Counted from the first letter of the stretch, positions 24,735 through 33,508 are shown. The stretch: 64,000 nt of DNA from Shimia sp. (GCF_022448905.1 NZ_JAKVCW010000011.1:1-64000); one strand, 5' to 3'. The notes: a model not told the origin generated them from the sequence alone. Made by a program: numbers and translations.

Positions 24735-25433
24735 TTACTGTGCGGTGGCGTTGTCCACGGAGATAGTCACACCTGGGCCCATGGTGGAGCTCAGAGCGAT
24801 CTTCTTCACGTAGGCACCTTTCGCGCCAGCAGGCTTGGCTTTCAGAACCGCGTCCATAAACGCTTTTACGTTCTCAACCAGCTTGCCTTCGTCGAAGGAG
24901 GCTTTGCCAACACCAGCGTGCACAACGCCGGCTTTCTCGACTTTAAACTGCACTTCGCCGCCTTTGGCGTTTTTCACAGCGTCAGCCACATCCATGGTCA
25001 CGGTGCCAACTTTTGGGTTTGGCATCAGGTTGCGTGGGCCAAGAACTTTACCCAGACGACCAACAACCGGCATCATGTCAGGAGTCGCGATGCAGCGATC
25101 AAAGTCGATGGTGCCGCCCTGAACGGTTTCCATCAGATCTTCTGCGCCAACGATGTCCGCGCCAGCTGCCTGTGCTTCTTCGGCTTTTGGACCGCGAGCA
25201 AATACAGCAACACGCACGTCTTTGCCGGTGCCGTTTGGCAGACCAACAACGCCGCGGACCATCTGGTCTGCGTGACGTGGGTCAACACCCAGCTGAACGG
25301 CGATTTCAACGGTCTCGTCGAACTTCGCTTTGGCGTTGCCTTTGACCAGAGCAACAGCTTCTTCAACGGTCAGGTTGGATTTGCCAGCGAACGCTTCGCG
25401 CGCTGCGGCAGTACGTTTACCAAGCTTAGCCAT
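24735..25433 (-). CDS. rplA: 50S ribosomal protein L1
   Basis: The 232-residue protein of the ribosomal L1 stalk controls movement of E-site tRNA. It begins [17 protein letters not shown] and includes the conserved [20 protein letters not shown] block. Its ATG overlaps the rplK stop by one base (TAATG), implying coupled translation. In other bacteria L1 represses the rplKA mRNA. It is followed by a strong terminator, so rplJL is not co-transcribed with it. Confidence 0.98.
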   Translation of the reverse strand: MAKLGKRTAAAREAFAGKSNLTVEEAVALVKGNAKAKFDETVEIAVQLGVDPRHADQMVRGVVGLPNGTGKDVRVAVFARGPKAEEAQAAGADIVGAEDLMETVQGGTIDFDRCIATPDMMPVVGRLGKVLGPRNLMPNPKVGTVTMDVADAVKNAKGGEVQFKVEKAGVVHAGVGKASFDEGKLVENVKAFMDAVLKAKPAGAKGAYVKKIALSSTMGPGVTISVDNATAQ

Positions 25434-25858
25434 TACTTCACCTCGATGCCCATGGAACGCGCGGAGCCAAGGATGATCTGCATAGCAGCATCGATGTCGT
25501 TTGCGTTCAGGTCTTTCATTTTCGCTTCGGCGATTTCTTTCACCTGAGCGGCAGTCACGGAACCTACAACCTCACGGCCTGGCAGGTTTGCACCGGATTT
25601 CAGCTTGGCAGCCTTCTTCAGGTAGTAAGACGCAGGTGGCGTCTTGATGTCCATGGTGAAGGACTTGTCCTGATAGTAGGTGATCACGGTTGGGCAAGGC
25701 GCACCTGGCTCCATGTCCTGTGTCTTGGCGTTGAACGCCTTACAGAATTCCATGATGTTGATGCCGCGCTGACCCAGCGCCGGACCGACGGGTGGGGAAG
25801 GGTTGGCTTGACCTGCAGGAACCTGCAGCTTCATTGTACCAGCAAGCTTCTTAGCCAT
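25433..25858 (-). CDS. rplK: 50S ribosomal protein L11
   Basis: The 141-residue protein of the GTPase-associated centre begins [32 protein letters not shown] with the proline-rich N-terminal domain that binds thiostrepton-class antibiotics. The C-terminal 23S rRNA-binding domain is complete. It overlaps rplA by one base. A candidate promoter lies at 25980-26008. Confidence 0.98.
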   Translation of the reverse strand: MAKKLAGTMKLQVPAGQANPSPPVGPALGQRGINIMEFCKAFNAKTQDMEPGAPCPTVITYYQDKSFTMDIKTPPASYYLKKAAKLKSGANLPGREVVGSVTAAQVKEIAEAKMKDLNANDIDAAMQIILGSARSMGIEVK

Positions 25859-25979
25859 TTGGTTTTCCTTTCAACGTGAGCGAAACGCGTTCCGCCCGGG
25901 TTATGTTGCGTGGTCCGATCCGACATCGCGATGCCTAAGATCTCCCACGAGAGAATCTCGCCCGAAGACGATAGAGGGG

Positions 25980-26008
25980 CGTTTAGGCTTGTTTTGATGG
26001 CTTGGCAA
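25980..26008 (-). promoter_or_regulatory. Candidate promoter for rplK-rplA
   Basis: On the minus strand TTGCCA (26003-26008) is separated by 17 bp from TAAACG (25980-25985). The -35 box matches five of six positions; the -10 box is weak. It predicts a leader of roughly 115 nt, where an L1-binding site would be expected. Confidence 0.35.
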
Positions 26009-26019
26009 GGGGGAGGAAG

Positions 26020-26481
26020 TTATTCCACCTCAAAACACTTCCGCACCTTTTCGTCATCCCGCGCAAAGGTTTCAAACCCCATTGAGTCATAATAGGCCAG
26101 CGCGTCCGGGCTTTGTGCGCCAATGGTGGCCTCGATCTTCTGTAGCCCCGCCGTCTCGGCCGCAGCCCGCGTGGTGGCAAACAACTTGCGCCCCACCCCG
26201 CGCCGCGCGGCTTTGGGGTTCACATGCGTACCGATAATGCCCCACCCTGGCACAACGCCGTAGGGATTGCCTTCCGCGGCCCGCAGCAACATCTGGATGC
26301 CCAGCAGGCTGCCGTCCGCATCTTCCGCCACCGAACAGGCGATGTTGTCCGCATGACCAATGTAGACATCGCGCACAAACTCCTCGTCCGCTGGCAAGCG
26401 CCGCTTCCCCAGCGCCACCAATGCTTGGAGGAACGCGCTCACTTCGGCGGCGTCCTCTGCTCTGGCCTCTCGAATGATCAT
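26020..26481 (-). CDS. GNAT-family N-acetyltransferase
   Basis: The 153-residue protein has the GNAT acetyl-CoA-binding pattern VNPKAARRGVGRKLFATT (the R-x-x-G-x-G/A loop) followed by ALAYYDSMGFE near the C-terminus. It probably transfers acetyl from acetyl-CoA to an unknown amine. I chose ATG 26481 because GGAGG lies 8 nt upstream; the frame to 26553 adds a spurious hydrophobic leader. It lies between the rplK promoter and the terminator of the AhpD-like gene. Confidence 0.87.
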   Translation of the reverse strand: MIIREARAEDAAEVSAFLQALVALGKRRLPADEEFVRDVYIGHADNIACSVAEDADGSLLGIQMLLRAAEGNPYGVVPGWGIIGTHVNPKAARRGVGRKLFATTRAAAETAGLQKIEATIGAQSPDALAYYDSMGFETFARDDEKVRKCFEVE

Positions 26482-26559
26482 CTGCGCGCCTCCTTTTTTG
26501 CTCCCCGGAAACCATCCCCAAATCAACCATAAGATGCAAGCGGTGATGCACACACAAAA

Positions 26560-26583
26560 GCCCCCGCAATCACCTGCGAGGGC
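26560..26583 (-). terminator. Intrinsic terminator after the AhpD-like gene
   Basis: On the minus strand GCCCTCGCA pairs with TGCGGGGGC (one U-G pair) and is followed by TTTTGTGTG. It lies 20 bp beyond the AhpD-like stop. Confidence 0.8.
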
Positions 26584-26602
26584 CTCCTTTGATTAGGACC
26601 GC

Positions 26603-27166
26603 TTAGGCCGCCTTATCCGTCCGGCTCCAGGCAAACTGCTGGAACGCCGGATCCACAGCGGTTTGGGCCACGTGGTTGGTGTAGTTGCTCAGCACTTTCT
26701 GAGACAGACCCAGAATGATCTCCAACACCTGCTGCGAGCCGTAGCCTGCCGCATAAAACGCCTCAAACTCCGCTGGCGTCACGTTGCCGCGCCCACGCGT
26801 CAGCGCCAGCGTAAAGGTCCGCAGCGCTTCCAGCTTTGGATCAGCCAAGGGGGTCTCGTCCCGCAGCGCGTCGATCACATCCTGAGCGATTCCGATCGAA
26901 TGCGCGATGCCGGTATGGGCCGGCACACAGTAGTGGCACTCATGCTCCACGTTGATCGACTGCCACACCACCGTCAGCTCGGTGTTGTCAAAGCTGGTGC
27001 TGACAAATGCCTCATGGGTCCGCTGGTAGGTCTCCAGCAACTGCGGCGCATCGGCCATCACCTGATAGAGACCCGGCAGGAAACCATAGGCTTTCTCTGA
27101 GGCAATCAAACGCTCTTTGGCAGCTTCCGGTGCGGTCTCAGCGGTGTGGCGGGGAAAATTGGTCAT
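26603..27166 (-). CDS. Carboxymuconolactone decarboxylase-family (AhpD-like) protein
   Basis: The 187-residue all-helical protein has the redox motif EHECHYCVPAH (Cys77, Cys80, His84) that defines AhpD-like alkylhydroperoxidase cores of the CMD family. It probably detoxifies peroxides or electrophiles with the two cysteines. ATG 27166 is preceded by AAAGGAC; the frame to 27253 runs through the operator region and is rejected. It is divergent from a TetR gene, with two palindromes between them, so it is probably that regulator's target. Confidence 0.85.
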   Translation of the reverse strand: MTNFPRHTAETAPEAAKERLIASEKAYGFLPGLYQVMADAPQLLETYQRTHEAFVSTSFDNTELTVVWQSINVEHECHYCVPAHTGIAHSIGIAQDVIDALRDETPLADPKLEALRTFTLALTRGRGNVTPAEFEAFYAAGYGSQQVLEIILGLSQKVLSNYTNHVAQTAVDPAFQQFAWSRTDKAA

Positions 27167-27212
27167 CGTCGTGTCCTTTGTAAAATCATCAACGTGACTG
27201 TCATATGGGCAG

Positions 27213-27253
27213 CTTGAGCAATCACTCAAGATGGGTTTTGAGCGATCACTCAA
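27213..27253. promoter_or_regulatory. Twin palindromic operator in the AhpD-like/tetR intergenic region
   Basis: Two copies of a 16-bp palindrome, TTGAGCAATCACTCAA (27214-27229) and TTGAGCGATCACTCAA (27238-27253), differ at one base and start 24 bp apart. They lie between the divergent AhpD-like and TetR-family genes. Size, symmetry and position fit TetR-family operators controlling both promoters. Confidence 0.75.
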
Positions 27254-27297
27254 CTGTGACCTTGGCTTTACCCCACGCCGTCGTTACATAGAGCGCT

Positions 27298-27882
27298 ATG
27301 AATGTGAGCCACGATAAAGAAGCAGCACTCGATCAGGCGCTGGAATTGTTCTGGACCAAGGGCTACGCCTCCACGTCGCTCAAGGACCTGGAGCGTGCCA
27401 CTGGCATGCACCCTGGCTCGCTCTACGCCGCCTTTGGCAGCAAGGCGAAGCTCTACTGTCTCAGCCTGGAACGCTACGCCACCCGCTTGAATCACCTGCG
27501 CGCTGAGCTTCAGGCGCAAGCTGGGTCTCCTTTGGAAGGGCTGGCCCAGTTCATCCTGCGCGCGCACCCGCTGTCGGATGCCAACGCCCCGCTGCCGGTC
27601 TGCTATCTGGTGAAAGCCACGCTGGAGACCAGCCAGGGAAATCAGGCGATTGAAGACAAACTGTCAGAGCTGCTTATGCAGAACGACGCCATCTTTGCCG
27701 ATGTTTTCCAGCAAGCCATCGATGCCGGTGAATTGCCGACACACAGCGATGCAGCAAAGCTGGCCCGGCAACTAAGCGCAGATCTCGCGGGGTTGTGCTT
27801 CTACGCGTTGCGGGAAAAGGATGCTGAGGTAATCAAGGACATGGTCGGCGATCTGGCGGCACGTGTCCGCACGCAGCACTGA
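27298..27882 (+). CDS. TetR/AcrR-family transcriptional regulator
   Basis: The 194-residue protein has the N-terminal TetR helix-turn-helix: ALDQALELFWTKGYASTSLK, then DLERATGMHPGSLYAAFGSK, at about residues 8-50. A divergent ligand-binding region follows. It begins 45 bp after two near-identical palindromes and diverges from the AhpD-like gene. It probably represses itself and that gene until an electrophile or oxidant binds. Confidence 0.92.
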   Translation: MNVSHDKEAALDQALELFWTKGYASTSLKDLERATGMHPGSLYAAFGSKAKLYCLSLERYATRLNHLRAELQAQAGSPLEGLAQFILRAHPLSDANAPLPVCYLVKATLETSQGNQAIEDKLSELLMQNDAIFADVFQQAIDAGELPTHSDAAKLARQLSADLAGLCFYALREKDAEVIKDMVGDLAARVRTQH

Positions 27883-27915
27883 CTGTGGCGCAGCCTCCCA
27901 AAACCACCTCAAGCG

Positions 27916-28533
27916 CTACACCCAGCGCCGTACACGCTGTGAATAATCAACATAGCGCGCGCCAAACCTTGCCGCCATGTGTCGCTCTTCCAACAGCATC
28001 TGATGGTACACAGCGATCAGCCCCACAATCAGGCAGACGGTGGAAAAGCAACTCGGCAGCGCCAACCAAAACCCAACCTGCGCAAGCATCACACCCAGAA
28101 AAGCGGGATTGCGCGAAAACCGATACGGCCCGGCCTCCAGAAGCGTCTCAGGCACACCGCCGTCAAAGCCAGACCGCCAATGCCGCCCCAAGGCAAAATG
28201 GCTGACCAAAGCCAGCGCAAACCCAAAGGTCAATAACCCCGCCCCTGTCAGAACCACGACCGGGCGCTGCCACGCCGGCCAAAGGCCAAGGTAGGCATCC
28301 AGCCCCGGATCAATCGCGCGCGCCAGACAAACACCCCAAATCGTGACACGAAAGAAGCGAAACACCATGTGGTTCCACCAGGACGCACAAAACCGGGCGC
28401 CCGGCAGCACAAACTCCGCCCCTTCGCGCGATTTTAGAAAAGCAATTCGGGATGTGTAAAAAACCGCCACAAAGGTAAAAAACCCCGCCAAATAGGGGCG
28501 GAGTGCGTCAGAGAGGGCGGTAGGAAGATCCAT
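27916..28533 (-). CDS. Isoprenylcysteine carboxylmethyltransferase-like membrane methyltransferase
   Basis: The 205-residue integral membrane protein has about five hydrophobic spans and the C-terminal ICMT/PEMT pattern: GPYRFSRNPAFLGVML followed by EERHMAARFGARYVDYSQRV. In bacteria these use S-adenosylmethionine to methylate small lipophilic substrates; the substrate here is unknown. ATG 28533 is preferred over a TTG two codons upstream. It converges on the tetR gene and follows the nusG terminator on the same strand. Confidence 0.8.
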   Translation of the reverse strand: MDLPTALSDALRPYLAGFFTFVAVFYTSRIAFLKSREGAEFVLPGARFCASWWNHMVFRFFRVTIWGVCLARAIDPGLDAYLGLWPAWQRPVVVLTGAGLLTFGFALALVSHFALGRHWRSGFDGGVPETLLEAGPYRFSRNPAFLGVMLAQVGFWLALPSCFSTVCLIVGLIAVYHQMLLEERHMAARFGARYVDYSQRVRRWV

Positions 28534-28658
28534 AAACAATCAGCGTCGTGTCTACGCCCGCCAATGTAACGGGCTGGTGAGGTCCAGTGCCCACTGTAAC
28601 CGCACCAAAGCTGGTGACAAGCTACACTCGCCGCGCAAGCCCCTGTTACCAAAAGAAA

Positions 28659-28681
28659 ACGCCGCCCCTTTGGGACGGCGT
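28659..28681 (-). terminator. Intrinsic terminator after nusG
   Basis: On the minus strand ACGCCGTCCC pairs with GGGGCGGCGT across a short AAA loop and is followed by TTTCTTTTGG. It separates secE-nusG from rplKA, which are usually adjacent. Confidence 0.9.
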
Positions 28682-28706
28682 CTCAATCTGTCACGGTGCG
28701 CAGCGC

Positions 28707-29243
28707 TTACATCTGCTTGGTCACCTGCGTGTATTCCAGCTCGACCGGGGTTTCCCGGCCAAAGATAGACACGGTCACTTTCAGGCGCTGGTTCTCTTCG
28801 TCCACTTCCTCGACCATACCGTCGAAGTCTTCGAATGGACCTTCGTTGACCTTGACCTTCTCGCCAACCTCGAAGCTGATCAGCAGCTTTGGCGTTGTGG
28901 TCTCGCCCTCTTCGACGCGGCCCAGGATGCCCTGCACCTCGGCGTCACGCATCGGCATAGGACGGCCCTGTGGACCCAGGAAGCCGGTGACGCGGTTGAT
29001 CGAGTTGATCAGGTGATAGCCCTGGTCGCTCATTTCCATGTGCACCAGCACGTAACCCGGCATGAAGCGGCGCTCGGTGGTCACTTTCTTGCCGCGACGC
29101 ACTTCGATCACTTCTTCGGTTGGCACCAGCACTTCGTCAATCTGGTCCTCAAGCCCCTGCTCTTCGACCGATGTGCGAATTGTCTCGGCGACCTTCTTTT
29201 CGAAGTTCGAAAGGACGCTAACCGAATACCACCGTTTCGCCAT
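28707..29243 (-). CDS. nusG: Transcription termination/antitermination factor NusG
   Basis: The 178-residue factor begins MAKRWYSVSVLSNFEKKVAE. Its NGN domain contains RRFMPGYVLVHM, and a C-terminal KOW domain has VGEKVKVNEGPFEDFDGMVEEV. It binds RNA polymerase to aid elongation and couples to Rho or S10. It lies 182 bp after secE, an unusually long gap for this pair, and is followed by its own terminator rather than rplK. Confidence 0.98.
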   Translation of the reverse strand: MAKRWYSVSVLSNFEKKVAETIRTSVEEQGLEDQIDEVLVPTEEVIEVRRGKKVTTERRFMPGYVLVHMEMSDQGYHLINSINRVTGFLGPQGRPMPMRDAEVQGILGRVEEGETTTPKLLISFEVGEKVKVNEGPFEDFDGMVEEVDEENQRLKVTVSIFGRETPVELEYTQVTKQM

Positions 29244-29425
29244 GTGTTCGTCTTCCCGTCATTGCCGGCCATCTGCCGGAGTGTCGTTTATCTTCGCAGT
29301 CTTCAAACAGACTATCAGAAACAAAAAATCGGCGTGCAACTCGAATCGCCACACGCCACGTATCTTCTAAAGCCGTGCCTAACGCCGTTGCCCCTTGATT
29401 TCAAGAGACAACCGCCGCGTGCAGC

Positions 29426-29623
29426 TTAGCCAAACAGCGCCAGAATGCCCTGCAAGCCGGAGCGGATCAGAATGTCCACCAGCGAGAAGAACGCAGCCGT
29501 CAGCGCCGCCATGATGAACACCATCACGGTTGTCAGCACAACCTCGCGACGGGTCGGCCAGACCACTTTGGATACTTCCGCGCGGACCTGCTGAATGAAT
29601 GTGATCGGATTGGTTTTCGCCAT
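29426..29623 (-). CDS. secE: Preprotein translocase subunit SecE
   Basis: The 65-residue protein has the short single-span form of SecE: an amphipathic segment with VRAEVSKVVWPTRREVV followed by one membrane helix (TTVMVFIMAALTAAFFSLV). It clamps SecY in the inner membrane. It begins the ribosomal supercluster, upstream of nusG as in most bacteria. Confidence 0.96.
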   Translation of the reverse strand: MAKTNPITFIQQVRAEVSKVVWPTRREVVLTTVMVFIMAALTAAFFSLVDILIRSGLQGILALFG

Positions 29624-29659
29624 GACGCTTCTTCTCTGCCTTGATCAGAGGTCGACATA

Positions 29660-29690
29660 CTTGGGCCTTGCGCCAAATTCAAGGCCCAAG
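29660..29690. other. Long perfect hairpin upstream of secE
   Basis: CTTGGGCCTTG and CAAGGCCCAAG form an 11-bp stem with a 9-nt loop, between the end of the upstream membrane-protein gene and secE. On the minus strand it is not followed by a T run. It may terminate the upstream gene imperfectly or regulate secE-nusG; a weak TTGAAT-17-TATGTC promoter overlaps it. Confidence 0.45.
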
Positions 29691-29711
29691 ACCAAAGCAA
29701 TCACAACAGGA

Positions 29712-30407
29712 TCAGGATTTAATACGTGCCAGCCGCGCCTCAAAGCTAGGATCGATCGGCCCGTCAAACGCCACCTCGTCAGTCGAGGGGCGATAGAGCA
29801 CCGGATGCCAACGACTTGGCAGGATACGCTGCATCAAACGGCCGAGCGATGGATCAGCCCAGACAAAACGCTTCAGCATAAAGAGCACAATCCGGGCCAT
29901 ACGGTCTTGCCCGATCAGCGCACCAACCAGCAACAGCGAGGACACAAACATCAACGCCAGCATGGGGATAAACCACGGCTGCCAGGCGACAACGCCCGCC
30001 AAGAAGATCACCGACACCATGCGCGGTGACATCAGGAAACGCCGCAAACTGCGCCCGGCGCTGCCTTCGGTCACCTCAATCTCGCGCCAGGACCGCTCGA
30101 TCTCAAACGGCTCTTCTTCAGGCGGCGCCAGTTCCGGAAATGGCGACGGGTCCGGAGTCTCCGCCACCGGAGCGTCTTGGTAGATCTCCGGCTGGGTGGT
30201 GTCGCGATGTTTCTCACGCCGTTTGCGCTGACGGGCAAACAGCACGGTCTCTTCCAGCGGCTTTGGCTGGGGCACCGGATCAGATTCGGCCAAAAGGGAC
30301 CGGATCGTGTCCAGTGTCGCGTCGGTGAATGGCTCACCCGGTTCAATGATGTCTTGGCCGTATTGCGGCGGCTTAAGCCGCTCCGGCGCTGTGGCAGTCT
30401 CTTGCAT
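29712..30407 (-). CDS. Hypothetical two-span membrane protein
   Basis: The 231-residue protein has a long polar, Pro/Glu-rich N-terminal region (about 1-125), then two adjacent membrane segments (MVSVIFLAGVVAWQPWFIPM and ALMFVSSLLLVGALIG) and a short basic C-terminal tail. The layout matches the next gene upstream, and both tails share a similar pattern (G-x-(D/E)-R-(M/A)... LGRLMQRIL versus IGILRRLVDRI). They look like diverged paralogues. Function unknown; an envelope role is only a guess. Confidence 0.65.
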   Translation of the reverse strand: MQETATAPERLKPPQYGQDIIEPGEPFTDATLDTIRSLLAESDPVPQPKPLEETVLFARQRKRREKHRDTTQPEIYQDAPVAETPDPSPFPELAPPEEEPFEIERSWREIEVTEGSAGRSLRRFLMSPRMVSVIFLAGVVAWQPWFIPMLALMFVSSLLLVGALIGQDRMARIVLFMLKRFVWADPSLGRLMQRILPSRWHPVLYRPSTDEVAFDGPIDPSFEARLARIKS

Positions 30408-30514
30408 ATCTCAACCCGATTTTTACCCAAACACCCCCATCGCAACGTGCGATGTAACTCAGTAGCCTTGCAGGGCAGCAAGGCATCCCAAAGGTCAAAT
30501 TATGAAAAAAATGT

Positions 30515-30532
30515 GGCGCCGTTGTTGGCACC
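30515..30532 (-). terminator. Small terminator after the upstream membrane-protein gene
   Basis: On the minus strand GGTGCC and GGCGCC form a short stem with a 6-nt loop followed by ACATTTTTTTC. It begins immediately after the stop of the 30534-31034 gene. Confidence 0.6.
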
Positions 30533-30533
30533 G

Positions 30534-31034
30534 CTAAGAAGCGATCCGGTCCACCAGTCGCCGCAGGATGCCAATTTCCAGCCCCCACACATGCGACATG
30601 TGACGGGCCACCGCATAAACCGCATCGCGCGCCCGCTCCGGCCCCAGCAACACTGCTGTCAACAGCAGCAGGATCACGGACCAGATCAGCAAGCGCAGGG
30701 TCACCGTTGGCACAACTGCGGCCAGCGTGATCACCACAATCAGCGCCAAAAGCCGCGGACGCGGCCAGCGGTTTTTCACGTCCCCTGCCAGAATGGCGCG
30801 CCGCACGTCTTTCTCCGAGCGCAGCTCTTGGGCATGAGCTTGCATCGCCTGCGCCACAGGCGAGCTCTCTTCCACAGGCTTAGATTTGCTGGAAAGTCGC
30901 GCCATACGCCGCTTGGCTTCGCGCATCAGACGGCGGTTTTCCGCACGCACATCCGGCGCAGCCTCCGGCTGTCCGTCCTGATCCGCCTGTGGCCGAACCG
31001 GTTCAAAATCTCCAAGGCGCAACTCGTGCCTCAT
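30534..31034 (-). CDS. Hypothetical two-span membrane protein (probable paralogue of the next gene)
   Basis: The 166-residue protein has a basic, polar N-terminal half and two adjacent membrane helices (LLALIVVITLAAVVPTVTL and LLIWSVILLLLTAVLLG), then an amphipathic tail. ATG 31034 is chosen because GAGGAG lies 7 nt upstream; the frame to 31079 adds 15 residues. It shares architecture with the 29712-30407 gene, lies upstream on the same strand and is separated from it by a small terminator. No recognised domain. Confidence 0.65.
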   Translation of the reverse strand: MRHELRLGDFEPVRPQADQDGQPEAAPDVRAENRRLMREAKRRMARLSSKSKPVEESSPVAQAMQAHAQELRSEKDVRRAILAGDVKNRWPRPRLLALIVVITLAAVVPTVTLRLLIWSVILLLLTAVLLGPERARDAVYAVARHMSHVWGLEIGILRRLVDRIAS

Positions 31035-31299
31035 AGCCCACTCCTCACTCGTCTTCCGCTGTCGCGGCGCTTGCGGCACACGTTTTCCGCAAGTCGTTGA
31101 CTTGGTTAATGATTGGTAAATACGGCCAGAGCGCGGCTGAGATTGGGGCGAAACTGGGTCCTTTCAGGACAACAATAAGCCGGTCTTTTCACCCTCATGG
31201 AATCTTTTGATCACAAACGACATTGACGCGGGGTCGGGTGGATTGTTGTTCTCTCAAAACAAGTGCTACGCAAGGGCAGCACCATCATGGGAGGCAAAG

Positions 31300-33483
31300 A
31301 TGGACAGAGCAGACGTGGTAGATGGCGCCTTTCGCGCGCGCATCGCAACTGGCGAATTTCCGACAGGCGGCGCGCCCAATGACGCCCTTGCGCCAGAGCT
31401 GGCCCAACAGATTTTTGACGCCCAATGCCTGAGCCGCAACCTCGACCGCCGCTCCCGCAAAATGCAATCCGAGGGCAACGGCTATTACACCATCGGCTCT
31501 TCCGGCCACGAAGGCATGGCTGCTGTCGCTGCCGCCCTGCGCCCCGATGACATGGCATTCCTGCACTACCGCGATGGCGCATTTCAAACCATGCGGTCCG
31601 CGCAAGTCGAAGGTGTCGATGCCGCCTGGGACATGCTGCTGAGCTTCTGCACCGCCAAAGACGACCCAATGTCCGGCGGCCGCCACAAAGTGCTGGGCTC
31701 CAAAGCGCTGAACATCCCGCCTCAGACCTCCACCATCGCCTCCCACCTGCCCAAAGCGGTTGGCGCGGCTTACTCGCTAGGTTTGGGCAAACGCCGCGCG
31801 CCAGAACACAAATGCCTCCCCGATGACGGCATCATTATGTGCTCCTTTGGCGATGCCTCTGCCAACCACTCCACCGCCCAAGGCGCGATCAATACCGCCT
31901 GTTGGACCGCCTACCAATCCGCGCCCATGCCGCTGCTGTTTGTCTGCGAGGACAACGGCATCGGCATCTCCACCCGCACACCAAGCGGCTGGATCAAGGC
32001 CAGCTATGCCAACCGCCCCGGACTGAAATACTTCTGCGCTGACGGCCTCAACCTCTACGACGCCTACAAAGTCGCCCAAGAGGCCGCGCATTATGTCCGC
32101 ACCCAACGCAAGCCCGCCTTGCTGCACATCTCCGTTGTGCGCCTTTACGGCCACGCAGGTTCCGACCTACAACAGGCTTACCTGCCAAAAGCCACCTTTG
32201 AGGCCTGGGAAGCGGACGATCCCCTACTGCATTCCGTGCGGCTGCTCGATCAGGCGGGTGTGATGACACCCGCGCAGGCTCTGGCACTTTATCAAGAGAG
32301 CGAAGACCGCTGCGCCACACTGGCCGAGAAAGCCGTGTCCCAGCCACGCCTAAAAACCGCAGAAGACGTCATGGCCTCGCTGATTCCCCCGGTCCGCACC
32401 TGCGCGCCCACCAACGGCCCAAGCGACGAGGCCCGCGCCAAAGCCTTTGGCTCTGACCTCAAGCAGATGGACAACCCGCAGCCCATGTCGCGCCTGCTCA
32501 ACTGGGCGCTCACCGATCTAATGCTGGAACACGGCGAGATCGTGATGATGGGCGAAGACATCGGCACCAAGGGCGGCGTTTATGGCGTCACGCAAAAACT
32601 CAAGGACCGCTTTGGCGCGGATCGCATGATCGACACGCTGCTGGATGAACAATCCATTCTGGGGCTCGCGATTGGCATGGCGCACAACGGCTTTGTACCG
32701 ATGCCGGAAATCCAGTTCCTGGCCTATCTGCACAACGCCGAAGACCAGCTGCGCGGTGAAGCCGCCACGCTCCCGTTTTTCTCCAACGGTCAATTCACCA
32801 ACCCGATGGTGCTGCGCATTGCCGGTCTGGGCTATCAAAAAGGCTTCGGCGGGCATTTCCACAACGACAACTCGCTGGCCGTACTGCGCGACATTCCCGG
32901 TGTGATCATCGCCTGCCCCTCGCGCGGGGACGACGCCGCCAAGATGATGCGCGAATGTGTGCGTCTGGCGCGCGAAGAGCAGCGCGTGGTGGTGATGGTG
33001 GAGCCCATCGCACTCTATCCGATGCGCGACCTGCTCGACGACAAAGACAGCGGCTGGATGACAACCTATCCTTCGCCCGACCAATCCATCGCCCTTGGCG
33101 AGGTGGGTGTGGACGGCGACGGCCCGCTGGCGATCCTCACTTACGGCAATGGCCGCTACCTCAGCACACAGGCCGCGGCCGATCTCAAGGCACAAGGCAT
33201 CGACACTCGCGTCATCGACATGCGCTGGCTCGCGCCTCTGCCAACCGACGGCATCCTCGCCGCCTTGAAAGGCGCCAAAAAAGTCTTGATCGTGGATGAA
33301 TGCCGCACCACTGGCAGCCAGTCTGAGGCGCTGATGGCCCTGCTGCAGGAGCAAACCACCCTCCCCCACGCCCGCATCGCGGCGCATGACAGCTTCATTG
33401 CCACCGGCCCCGCCTATGCGGCCACCATGCCGTCGCGCACGAGCATCGCGGAGGCGGCCAAGACACTCTGGGAAACCAAATAA
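31300..33483 (+). CDS. Fused E1 alpha/beta 2-oxoacid dehydrogenase (branched-chain type)
   Basis: The 727-residue protein joins an E1-alpha domain (residues about 30-370) to an E1-beta domain (about 405-727). The alpha part has the thiamine-diphosphate motif beginning GDASAN at 184 and ending EDNGIGIST; the beta part has MGEDIGTKGGVYGVT and VEPIALYP. It should oxidatively decarboxylate a 2-oxoacid and pass the acyl group to a lipoylated E2 that is not encoded nearby. GGGAGG lies 6 nt before ATG 31300; the longer frame from 31207 is rejected. The substrate is inferred, not proven. Confidence 0.87.
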   Translation: MDRADVVDGAFRARIATGEFPTGGAPNDALAPELAQQIFDAQCLSRNLDRRSRKMQSEGNGYYTIGSSGHEGMAAVAAALRPDDMAFLHYRDGAFQTMRSAQVEGVDAAWDMLLSFCTAKDDPMSGGRHKVLGSKALNIPPQTSTIASHLPKAVGAAYSLGLGKRRAPEHKCLPDDGIIMCSFGDASANHSTAQGAINTACWTAYQSAPMPLLFVCEDNGIGISTRTPSGWIKASYANRPGLKYFCADGLNLYDAYKVAQEAAHYVRTQRKPALLHISVVRLYGHAGSDLQQAYLPKATFEAWEADDPLLHSVRLLDQAGVMTPAQALALYQESEDRCATLAEKAVSQPRLKTAEDVMASLIPPVRTCAPTNGPSDEARAKAFGSDLKQMDNPQPMSRLLNWALTDLMLEHGEIVMMGEDIGTKGGVYGVTQKLKDRFGADRMIDTLLDEQSILGLAIGMAHNGFVPMPEIQFLAYLHNAEDQLRGEAATLPFFSNGQFTNPMVLRIAGLGYQKGFGGHFHNDNSLAVLRDIPGVIIACPSRGDDAAKMMRECVRLAREEQRVVVMVEPIALYPMRDLLDDKDSGWMTTYPSPDQSIALGEVGVDGDGPLAILTYGNGRYLSTQAAADLKAQGIDTRVIDMRWLAPLPTDGILAALKGAKKVLIVDECRTTGSQSEALMALLQEQTTLPHARIAAHDSFIATGPAYAATMPSRTSIAEAAKTLWETK

Positions 33484-33508
33484 GCCACAACCCACCGCCA
33501 AACAAAAA

